14,079 nucleotides of DNA from JBLHKE01 sp047619485 (GTDB lineage Bacteria; Verrucomicrobiota; Verrucomicrobiia; Verrucomicrobiales; DEV007), in contig JBLHKE010000113.1 of assembly GCA_047619485.1 (NCBI GenBank), positions 1 to 14,079 on the forward strand, written 5' to 3'. Below, in pieces: positions 1 to 7,100 of this stretch; positions within the stretch are counted from its first letter, which is position 1, and each line of letters opens with the position of its first letter. The notes beneath the pieces were generated by a model. It was not told the DNA's origin, did no database searches, and saw nothing but the letters and a program-made list of their open reading frames with translations. The translations under genes and the position numbers were made by a program.

Positions 1-80
1 CCGCCCCCCCCCCCCCCCCCCCCCCCCCGCCCCGCCCCGCCCCCCCCCCCCCCCCCCCCCCCCCCCCGCGGGCCGCGCGG
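1..80. other. C/G homopolymer tract at window end
   Basis: The first 80 bases are almost only C with a few G. Two long C runs are separated by short GC interruptions, and the stretch ends in a G-rich patch. Nothing coding or structured can be read from it, and base use changes abruptly to normal mixed sequence after about position 87. The simplest reading is a sequencing or assembly artefact at a contig end. A natural poly-C tract of this size would be very unusual in a bacterial chromosome. Confidence 0.7.
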
Positions 81-172
81 GGGCGCGACTCGTTTGGCAT
101 GAGCGGTCAACGGTTCAGAGTCCGTCGTGACTTCGCCGCAACCGTCCGACATGCTTGTAGATGGTTGAGTTG

Positions 173-212
173 GGCGCAGAGACCGCTCGACGCCTGCGCC
201 GATCGGTCTCTG
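173..212 (-). terminator. Candidate hairpin terminator after the PEP-CTERM gene
   Basis: A perfect 9-bp inverted repeat (CAGAGACCG at 177-185, CGGTCTCTG at 204-212) with an 18-base loop lies 15 bases beyond the stop codon of the minus-strand PEP-CTERM gene. A second 7-bp pairing (GGCGCAG 173-179 with CTGCGCC 194-200) uses three of the same bases, so the two stems exclude each other. No T-run follows on the minus strand, so this is not a standard intrinsic terminator. It may act as a 3' end stabiliser or a Rho-assisted end. Confidence 0.4.
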
Positions 213-227
213 GCTGATGAAGATGTA

Positions 228-1046
228 TTAGCGGCGGCGCCGCAGCAGCGTCGCAAGGCCGCAGCTGATCACGAGCAGGGAACTAGAAGGTTCCGGGATT
301 GCGTTGCCGACCCAAACCTCCACGTTCCTGATGTCGTAGGTATTGGCATTCGGTCCGAAGGTCCAGTCCGGGGAGTTTCCGTTTGGCCCGTTCGCTGGCT
401 GGTCGCCGATGCCGCTGCCGCCGTTGCGGGTGATGCCGAATACGGTGGTGCCTGCGCCATCGGTGAAATCCGGAGCGGTGCCAGCTAGATGGAAGACTTG
501 GAAAGAGCCATGGCCGAAGTTTGTGGTGCCATCGTTGCTATCCTTCCAGTCGAACAAGCCGTCATTTGAGTTGTACTGACCTGCGCCGTTGTTGTTGTAG
601 TTGCTGGCCCAGAACTCGACGATCCCGTTTTGTCCTGTGACGCCATTGAGGGTCGCAAGGTTCGCGTGGTTCGATTCGATGTTGAGGTTGGTGACCAGCG
701 TGCCCTGCTCGACGATGTTAGTACCCGACTTGGGGACGCCGACGAGCAGCGGGTCTGAATTGAAGGTGTCCATCGATGCCCATGCCCATTGCGTGGCACC
801 AGCCGCTCCAAATTCGACATAGTAAGCCACCCGTGTGAACGAGCCTATCGCGATGGAGCCTGAATTATCGACGGTGTAGGCGTCCTCAAAGTCGAACTGG
901 CCGTCGTCGACCGCGTACAGTTGCTGCATCCCTTGCCGTTCGGAAGCAGAGACGTCCAAGATGACGGAGGCACGCGCAGCCTGTTGAGTGGCGACGACAC
1001 TGGCCAATACCAAAAAGGGGGTGAGGAATTTGACTTTTTCTTTCAT
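228..1046 (-). CDS. PEP-CTERM sorting domain exported protein
   Basis: A 272-residue secreted protein. Residues 1-26 form a signal peptide: a KEKVK basic start, the hydrophobic stretch FLTPFLVLASVVA, and a likely cut after AARA. The C-terminus is a classical exosortase sorting signal: IPEP at residues 250-253, a short hydrophobic helix (about 256-268) and a terminal RRRR. Such proteins are known to be recognised by an exosortase, which cuts at the PEP motif and releases or anchors the protein at the envelope. No exosortase gene is in this window. The mature part is rich in Gly, Asn, Asp and aromatic residues with no Cys before the tail, and looks all-beta. I do not recognise a catalytic motif; it resembles hypothetical Verrucomicrobiota surface proteins. 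The ATG at 1046 is chosen because it directly precedes the signal peptide; no Shine-Dalgarno is visible. It is divergent from the PAS-AraC regulator. Confidence 0.9.
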   Translation of the reverse strand: MKEKVKFLTPFLVLASVVATQQAARASVILDVSASERQGMQQLYAVDDGQFDFEDAYTVDNSGSIAIGSFTRVAYYVEFGAAGATQWAWASMDTFNSDPLLVGVPKSGTNIVEQGTLVTNLNIESNHANLATLNGVTGQNGIVEFWASNYNNNGAGQYNSNDGLFDWKDSNDGTTNFGHGSFQVFHLAGTAPDFTDGAGTTVFGITRNGGSGIGDQPANGPNGNSPDWTFGPNANTYDIRNVEVWVGNAIPEPSSSLLVISCGLATLLRRRR

Positions 1047-1233
1047 GTGTTTCGTTGGCTTGAGCGAGTTTTATCAGGGCGGGGGGTGGTTGGTTTAAAT
1101 GTCTATTTTCCCAAGCTACTTAATAAAGAGAAAATCCGGCATTACTTCTTGCTTCATCCTGCCAAAATATTGCAAATTCCTGTCGAAGCCCTGCAATCCA
1201 TCCCCCCCGCGCCCTCCGTTCTCCCCCACGCAA
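1047..1233. promoter_or_regulatory. Divergent intergenic region of PEP-CTERM and PAS-AraC genes
   Basis: These 187 bases separate two divergent genes and should hold both promoters and perhaps the regulator's own operator. The middle part (about 1095-1185) is clearly more AT-rich than the flanking genes, as expected for promoters. I could not pick a convincing -35/-10 pair on either strand. Two G- or C-rich runs (about 1080-1087 and 1201-1208) flank the AT-rich core. An in-frame ATG at 1099 opens this stretch to the regulator gene, but the 45 residues it would add look like translated non-coding DNA. Confidence 0.4.
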
Positions 1234-2013
1234 ATGCCGACCAGCCACTCATTACAGAGCGATTTTTACAATCGCCTCGGCTCTTGGCAGAATCTCGGTG
1301 CGCTTTACGATGCGTTGCCGTCCGTGCTGTATTTTGTCAAAGATCGCGACAGGCGGTTTATTTCTGGGAACCAAGCGAGTTGCGAGCTCCTGTGTGGCGG
1401 GTCGCTAGACCGGATGATTGGGGAAACTGACGCGAGCTTCTTCCCGCCGGAATTGGCCGATCAGTTCATGCTCTGTGATGAGCAAGTCCTCACCAGCGGA
1501 GAGCCGCTGATCGCGCATCCCGAGATGATCTGCGATCGGGACGGTCACCCTGAATGGTTTGTTACGAACAAGCAGCCACTCTTCGATCTCAGTGGGGAGA
1601 TCATCGGTCTCGCTGGTCTCTGCCAGCCCCTGACCGAGCATCCCAGACACGCCATCTCAAACGCGGGACTACGCGAGCTGGTGACCTACCTTGGCGAGCA
1701 CCAAGACCGGGTCGTGAGCGTCCGAAAAATGTGTGGGATTGCTAGGATGTCGGAGCGGCAACTCTATCGGCAGTTTGATGCCGCATTTCATACAACACCG
1801 GTGAGGTTCGCGCTGTCAGCGCGCTTGCATGGCGCCCGCCGCGCTCTGGTCTCCACTGACCAGCCGATGTCCGAAATCGCCCTCAGATTCGGATTCTGCG
1901 ACCAGAGCGCCCTCACCAATCAGTTCAAATTCGCGTTCGGGGAGACCCCCTCCAGCTACCGACGAAGATCGGGCGATCGTCGAGGGAACGCTACGCCGCG
2001 CCGCGGGGAGTGA
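1234..2013 (+). CDS. AraC-family transcriptional regulator with N-terminal PAS domain
   Basis: Predicted cytoplasmic one-component regulator of 259 residues. Residues about 21-135 are a PAS sensor domain: the opening LYDALPSVLYFVKDRDRRF, GETDASFFPPELADQF in the middle, and the closing PLFDLSGEIIGLAGLC. PAS domains bind small ligands or cofactors; the ligand cannot be read here. Residues 145-248 are an AraC/XylS double helix-turn-helix: first HTH about 161-185 (ARMSERQLYRQFDAAF), second about 212-244 (MSEIALRFGFCDQSALTNQF), with the family's conserved GF.DQS..N.F.F.F..TP..YR signature. The ATG at 1234 is preferred over the upstream in-frame ATG at 1099, because the extra N-terminus is unlike protein and lies in AT-rich intergenic sequence; neither start has a clear ribosome site. 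It is divergent from the PEP-CTERM gene, an arrangement common for regulators controlling their neighbour and themselves. It ends in a short Arg-rich tail. Confidence 0.88.
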   Translation: MPTSHSLQSDFYNRLGSWQNLGALYDALPSVLYFVKDRDRRFISGNQASCELLCGGSLDRMIGETDASFFPPELADQFMLCDEQVLTSGEPLIAHPEMICDRDGHPEWFVTNKQPLFDLSGEIIGLAGLCQPLTEHPRHAISNAGLRELVTYLGEHQDRVVSVRKMCGIARMSERQLYRQFDAAFHTTPVRFALSARLHGARRALVSTDQPMSEIALRFGFCDQSALTNQFKFAFGETPSSYRRRSGDRRGNATPRRGE

Positions 2014-2073
2014 TGTCGCTGCGGCATCGCGACCTGACCGGCTCATGAGGGAGGTGACGCCGAAATTTGATCC

Positions 2074-2415
2074 TTACTTCGCGGCTTTCTCGTCGAGCCG
2101 GAACTCGTGGATCCCGTTGGTGCTCGATTCTAGGGTGTCGAGCTCGAGGCGGATGGCCGTCGTTTCTACGGGGTCGAATTCGACACGGTTGAAACGGTCG
2201 GGCGCCACCCGATAGTCGTCTCGAGCGTTGACCGGATGGAATTTTCCTGCGGCATCGCGCCATCTGATTCGCCATTCCTTGGGTGGGGTGATACTACCCT
2301 GTTCGCCCTCGTTATACCAAAACACCTCGCCGGCGGTCACCGCACGTTTGTCTGGAAATTCGTAATGCAACTGCTCGGTGGTTCCACGCTGATTCCAGTA
2401 GGTGAAGTGCGGCAT
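2074..2415 (-). pseudogene. C-terminal remnant of a GH127-like glycosidase (galactose-binding-like domain)
   Basis: About 113 residues with the signature of the beta-sandwich tail found on GH127/DUF1680 beta-L-arabinofuranosidases: HFTYWNQRGTTEQLHYEF, then VFWYNEGEQGSITPPKEWRI, a GKFHPV strand, and a final AIRLELD...GIHEFRLDE. In complete proteins this module follows a catalytic barrel of several hundred residues, which is absent here. The homology begins immediately at the first Met; a stop lies ten codons upstream in frame and an unrelated FG-GAP fragment occupies the DNA beyond. I therefore read this as the broken-off 3' end of a larger gene, not an intact small gene. It runs tail to tail with the AraC gene, 60 bases away. 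Family assignment is from pattern recognition; a related discoidin-like tail of another glycosidase is possible. Confidence 0.65.
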
Positions 2416-2419
2416 CCTA

Positions 2420-2945
2420 CTAGCATTCGATCTCGACCATGGTCATGATCTCCGGTGCGTCCTCCGCAACGGCATCGAACAAATAGGCGGCCCCTGCGCT
2501 GTCGGCACTATTGTTCGCCTGCCCGGCGCCTGGTGCACCCGCTTCGCCTGAAGCTCCAACCACGATCATATCCCCAGAGACACCGACCGCCCTGCCGAAG
2601 CCGTCTCCACTACCAGTGTTCGACGCTTTCAAGTATGCGTGATGACTCCAGACCGAACCACTCCTAACAAAGACATACGCCGCGCCCGAGAAAGCTGCGC
2701 CGTCATTGTCGTCGCCGTTCACCCGCGTAGAAGCGCCCGACTCCGTGTCCGCGCCGACCACGATCGTATCCCCCGAGAGTGCCGCACGCCCAAAATAGTC
2801 ACCGGCTCCTGCATTCGAGGCTTTGATGAACGCCTGTTGAACCCAAGTTCCACCACTCCGAACGAAGACATACGCTGCACCGGATCCCGGCATATCATCG
2901 TTCATTCGGTCGCCTCCACCGGTCGCCGGATTGCTGTCTTTCTCA
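2420..2945 (-). pseudogene. Internal fragment of an FG-GAP (integrin-like) repeat protein
   Basis: This minus-strand frame encodes two FG-GAP beta-propeller repeats and the start of a third, with a 65-residue (195-bp) period. Each repeat begins SGAAYVFVRSG and continues W..(H/Q)A.(L/I)KASN.G.GD.FGRA..(V)SGD.IVVGA. In known proteins these repeats form a seven-bladed calcium-binding propeller on secreted or surface proteins. Here only about two blades survive. Upstream of about 2945 the same frame stays open towards 3268, but its amino acids there are merely the antisense of a plus-strand gene, so homology ends abruptly. At the other end two stops (TAG TAG) follow directly after PEIMTMVEIEC, and the next frame starts the glycosidase remnant. 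The fragment therefore lacks a signal peptide, a start and most of the propeller. Confidence 0.75.
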
Positions 2946-2956
2946 CGTGGGGGGGG

Positions 2957-3541
2957 AATGCGACGATCACCTATGACACTTGGGGGGCGATTCTCAGGAA
3001 CAAGCGGTGGAATCTGCTTCCAGCTTTCGACAAGAAGCCTCTGGGGCCGCTGACCATTCTGGGCAGGGAATACAATGGCCGTATCCGTCAGGCCTTGGCG
3101 ATGTCCAAGGAGAAGGGCTGGTTCAAAAGCCGCGAAACGTTTTTGGAGAATCAGGCCGAGTTCACGGAGACGATCAACCAAGCGTGCGACGGCTACAACG
3201 ACAAGCTCGCGAAATTCCTTAAGGACGATCCCGGACTCAAGCGCGAGTACGACATCACTTCGGTGCAACGGAACAAGATCTTCTTAGACAATCCGGCCGG
3301 CGCCGATGGCCCTGGAATCGTGCTCTGCGGCATCGGTCATTATCACGATCTAGTCGCCCAACTCAACGAGGGGGAGACCTCTTACATCGTCGCTGTTTCA
3401 GCAGGCATGGATTGGCCTCCCACGGAGAAAAATGATGAGCAAATCTTCAACGACATGAGGAGCTTGGGCTGCCAATTGAAAGAGGTGAATCTTGGGTTCG
3501 GCGACGGCGGAGCAGCCAAGATCAAGTTTCCGATCGATTAG
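2957..3541 (+). pseudogene. C-terminal fragment of an unrecognised protein, 5' end lost
   Basis: About 194 residues of plausible coding sequence ending in a proper stop at 3539-3541. The frame is open further upstream to 2639, but there it only reads the antisense of the FG-GAP fragment, so the true 5' part is missing. The visible protein is rich in charged helices (MSKEKGWFKSRETFLENQAEF, KLAKFLKDDPGLKREYD). It then has a hydrophobic strand and a histidine motif, GIVLCGIGHYHDLVAQL, and a short C-terminal domain. A strand followed by G.GH and a downstream leucine recalls the end of TraB/ChaN-like proteins, but this is a weak guess. No signal peptide or membrane segment is visible. A terminator follows 42 bases downstream. 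If expressed at all it would need a start within the fragment, for example an internal ATG near 3099. Confidence 0.6.
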
Positions 3542-3583
3542 CTGGTGGAACTGGAGGTGTGGATTCGTTGGCAGGTTGCGCTC

Positions 3584-3612
3584 GGGTTCGGCTGATCCGA
3601 ACTCACTTTTCT
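3584..3612 (+). terminator. Rho-independent terminator
   Basis: GGGTTCGG (3584-3591) pairs with CCGAACTC (3597-3604): 8 pairs including one G-T, with a five-base loop CTGAT. A short T-run follows at 3607-3610. It lies 42 bases after the stop of the broken plus-strand gene and upstream of the propeptide-lipoprotein gene, so it would insulate the protease operon from upstream transcription. Confidence 0.6.
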
Positions 3613-3648
3613 GTGCGGATTTATTTTGGGCAGCGACGACACAGGGGC

Positions 3649-3660
3649 TCGCCTAGGCGA
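3649..3660. promoter_or_regulatory. 12-bp perfect palindrome upstream of the protease operon
   Basis: TCGCCTAGGCGA is a perfect palindrome without a loop, 64 bases before the assumed GTG start of the lipoprotein gene. Its position between a terminator and the first gene of the operon fits an operator, but only one copy is seen and no known regulator motif is recognised. About 30 bases downstream a weak promoter-like pair (TTGTGA 3688-3693 and GATAAA 3709-3714, spacing 15) is visible. Chance occurrence is possible. Confidence 0.25.
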
Positions 3661-3723
3661 CTGGGTAGTGCTTGAACCACAAATTTCTTGTGACGTTTCA
3701 GGCGGGCTGATAAAAGTGACGCA

Positions 3724-4161
3724 GTGCTTTTCGGTAAATTCTCAAAGGAAATCAATACTCAGTCCTTGGGATTTCTGTTTGCTTGGGGGCATTCTCTCCG
3801 GGGACGTCGATCGAGATCGGGCAGATTGATTTGTGCGGCGCTTCTCCTCTTCGCCAGCTGCGCCAAAAATGTTTCCAATGAGGATGCTGCTTGGGGATAT
3901 GGGACTCGACAGGCTGAGGCTGAATCGGCGCGCAGCTCAACTGATCTGATCGTCACTCTGAGGCACGGGGTGGACCCTCGGGGATTTGCGCAAGCGCGCG
4001 GATTGAGATTGAAACACACGACCAAGAGCGATCCCCAAACGCATGTCTTCACTGCAAAGTCATCTGGTAGCGCGGACCGTGTTTTGGCGAAGCTTCGAGC
4101 CGACCCTTCTGTCAGGGGCGCCTATTTAAACCGGATTTCACACAACAAGCCAACACGGTAG
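3724..4161 (+). CDS. Predicted lipoprotein with stand-alone subtilase-propeptide-like domain
   Basis: A 145-residue protein in three parts. Residues about 27-45 are a basic plus hydrophobic export signal (RGRRSRSGR then LICAALLLFAS) leading to Cys46. LLFASC fits the PROSITE lipoprotein pattern but has Phe at -3, so lipidation is probable, not certain. Residues 47-73 are a linker. Residues 74-144 match, without gaps, residues 72-142 of the protease encoded next door; I count about 25 identities in 71 positions, including shared LI.L..G, GL.LK.T, SDP..HVF.A and a final N..T. That region of the protease is its propeptide, which in the S8 family folds and inhibits the catalytic domain. This protein therefore looks like a separate membrane-anchored inhibitor or chaperone. 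It ends 17 bases before the protease start, implying co-transcription. The start is uncertain: GTG 3724 is the longest option, TTG 3766 also leaves the full signal, and neither has a good ribosome site. Confidence 0.7.
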   Translation: MLFGKFSKEINTQSLGFLFAWGHSLRGRRSRSGRLICAALLLFASCAKNVSNEDAAWGYGTRQAEAESARSSTDLIVTLRHGVDPRGFAQARGLRLKHTTKSDPQTHVFTAKSSGSADRVLAKLRADPSVRGAYLNRISHNKPTR

Positions 4162-4178
4162 CGTCGAACTACTAAGAA

Positions 4179-7100
4179 ATGAAAACCACAAAAGAGACGA
4201 AGGCTCAATTAGGACATCGGCGAAAGAACCGCTACCTGCTGCTCCTGTCCTTAGCCTGGCTGATCCTAACTGTGCAGCAAACGGTTGTGAACGGGCAATC
4301 GGAGCCATCTAGTTCCGAGCCCTCCACCAAGCCGGGTAAGCCCGGTGCAATCGCCTCAGAGCCAGGTGATGGCAGCCAGAAGTTCAGCGCCCATTTGATC
4401 ATCAAACTCGTTCCGGGCAAAGGTGCGATCGATTTTTCAAGGGCGTGGGGGTTGAGCTTAAAGCGGACGATGTTGAGTGACCCGGACATGCACGTATTCA
4501 AAGCACCGACGATCGCCAAAGCGCGTGCGATCATGACCGCGTTGCAGGGGCAGGCTGCGGTGGTCGCTGCGTTCTACGACTACCCATCTCAGAACGAGTT
4601 GACCGCCTTCGTTCCCGACGACCCCTACTTCAATAACGGGAATCCACAGGGCTGGCCCGGCCAATGGCACCTCGTCTACGGGGCTCGCCCGGAGTTGGAC
4701 GCGAATGTCCAAGGTGCCTGGAACCGAGATATCACGGGTGCCGGTGTCCTGATTGGAATCTGTGATGATGGTGTCGATACCGCGCACGAGGATCTGAGTC
4801 CGGGATACACCTCCGCAGACAGTTATGACTTCGCCAGCAACGATCGTTTTCCGGATCCAGTGCGCAACGGTTTCGGGTCGCAAGGCGACAACCATGGCAC
4901 CTCTGTGGCTGGTGTCTCGGCCGCCCGGGGTGGCAATGGCATAGGAGTTTCTGGAGCGGCGCCGCTGGCGAGCATTGCTGGAATCCGCCTTCCCTTCGAT
5001 GGCTCGGGCAGCATCTCCGCCTTCGTCGATGGTGTGAAGTACCATAGCTTCGGGGCTAATAAGAACATCCGCGTCAAGAACCATAGCTACGGGATCGGCG
5101 CCCCGTATATCGGCAACGGCGCAGAACGTTTCGCCGCGGCAGAATCGGCGTCAGCCGGCACGATCCACTGTTATTCCGCCGGCAACGAGAGGGGACAGCT
5201 CGGCCAGGACTCGAACAAGAAGGACTCGCAGAGTAGTCCAGACGTCATCTGTGTGGCGGCGATGTCCAGCACCGGACTGTTCGCTAGCTACAGTTGTTTC
5301 GGAGCCTGCGTTTTCGTGACGGCGGGGTCGAGCAGTTTCCGCGAGGGAGAATGGGGTATCACGACGACCGACCGACGCGGAGAATTTGGTTACAATCCGG
5401 GTTCGCGAAACTCGAGCTATCCTGACCGGGATTACGCTCCAGATTTCGGTGGGACATCCTCGTCCTCCCCCCTGGTTGCCGGAGTCATGGCGCTCGGCGT
5501 CCAAGCTAACCCTGCAATGGACGTGCGGATGGCTAAACACCTGCTGGTGAAAACCAGCGATGTGGTCGATCCGAACGATAGCAGCGACACCAGTGACGGA
5601 GGATGGAAGACCAACGCCGCTGGCAACAAATTCAACCAGAACTACGGGTTCGGCAATATCGATGCGGATGAGTTTACCATGATGGCAACGCAGTTCTCGG
5701 GGGTAACGTCACTGCAGACCTCAACGACTGGACGTCAGCTGGTGAATACGCCGATTCCGAATCGCGGTGAGATCAGCCGTAGCTTCGAAATTAGCCAGAC
5801 AACCCCAGTCGAAGATGTGCTGGTAAAACTGGAGGTGACGCACACCTTGCGCGGAGATGTCGAAGCATTCATCGTCTCGCCGAGTGGCACCTCCAGCCGG
5901 CTCTGCATCCGCGAGCGACTTGACTTAGCGAACAACATTGACTGGACGTTTTTGAGCAACGCATTCTGGGGAGAGAACCCACAGGGCACATGGACGATCA
6001 CGCTGCGTGACAACTTCTTGCTCGATACAGGAAGCTGGAACGCCTTCGAGGCGACGGTGCGCATGGGTGAACTCGTCGCTTCTGGGGGGATTGCGATCCC
6101 CTCTGTGAGCAGCTTCACCCCATCGACAGGTAATCCCGGCACGCAGATTTCGATCGCCGGCTCCAAGTTCGATCGTGCGACCGGTGTGTCATTCGGCAAT
6201 ACCCCGGCTGTGACATTCAGCGTCGATTCGGCGACGCGCATCCTGGCGACGGTGCCTACCGGAGCTCAGACTGGACCGGTGCGCATCAGCAACGTCGCGG
6301 GGACAGGCAGCAGTGCGCAGATCTTCACGGTGACCGACGAGCCCTCCATTACCAGTTTCTCTCCCACGGCGGGCTCAGCAGGGACGTCTGTCAGGATCGA
6401 CGGCGCAAACCTGGACGCGGCCACCAGTGTAAGGTTCAACACTAGCGTAGCGAGCTTCACCATCGTCTCGCCGACGGAGCTTAGCGCCATCGTGCCCGCC
6501 GGCGCGACGACGGGTCGAATCTCAGTCATGACCCCGCAAGGCACCGCTACGAGTAGCATGAATTTCACCGTCACGACTGAGCCAGTGATCGCGGGATTCC
6601 AACCATCCACGGGAGGGGTGGGAACCAGCGTCACGATTGAGGGGAGTAATTTTTCCGCTACCACCGCCGTCCGCTTCAACGGCGTGGACGCCACCAATTT
6701 CGCCACCGTCTCGGCTTCGCAAATCACTGCCACCGTTCCAGGGGGCGCGACGAGCGGGCGCATCACGGTGATCACCGCCTCCGGAACGACGTCGAGCCCC
6801 ACCGACTTCACGCTGGTCGGGATTCCAGTGATCACGGATTTTTCGCCCGCCTCGGCTCCGTTCGGTGCCTCTGTCGTGATCACCGGAGAACGATTTGCGA
6901 ATGCGACGAGCGTCCGTTTCGGATCGGGCCTTGCGGATCTGTTCAGTGTTAATTCCGACTCACAGATTTCCGCGGTGGTTCCCGCGAGTGCAACTGCAGG
7001 CAAAGTGCAGGTGACTACCGCGAGTGGAACGGCGATCAGCACTGCCGATTTCAGTGTGCGAGCGAACCCGGACAACGACGGTTTTTCCACGCCCTTGGTG

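Noticed and set aside
99..488. 129-codon plus-strand open frame over the end of the PEP-CTERM gene
   Set aside because: It overlaps the sorting signal of a well-supported minus-strand gene and its translation has no recognisable features.
1099..1233. N-terminal extension of the PAS-AraC regulator from ATG 1099
   Set aside because: The 45 extra residues have odd composition and lie in AT-rich intergenic DNA; PAS homology begins well after the ATG at 1234.
2639..2956. Upstream extension of the plus-strand fragment to a start near 2639
   Set aside because: The first 106 codons read antisense through FG-GAP repeats and are Arg- and Ser-rich nonsense.
2946..3268. Upstream extension of the minus-strand FG-GAP frame to a start near 3268
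   Set aside because: The added residues are the antisense of the plus-strand coding fragment and carry no FG-GAP character, so the open frame is accidental.
2960..3300. Possible transposase or insertion-sequence relic explaining the mosaic
   Set aside because: I searched by eye for terminal inverted repeats, short target duplications and DDE-type motifs around both junctions and found none.
3626..3829. 67-codon plus-strand open frame ahead of the lipoprotein gene
   Set aside because: It crosses the palindrome and the start of the lipoprotein gene in another frame, has no start context and no recognisable sequence.
4458..5084. 208-codon minus-strand open frame opposite the protease catalytic domain
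   Set aside because: The plus strand carries unmistakable S8 catalytic motifs here, and the antisense product resembles no protein family.
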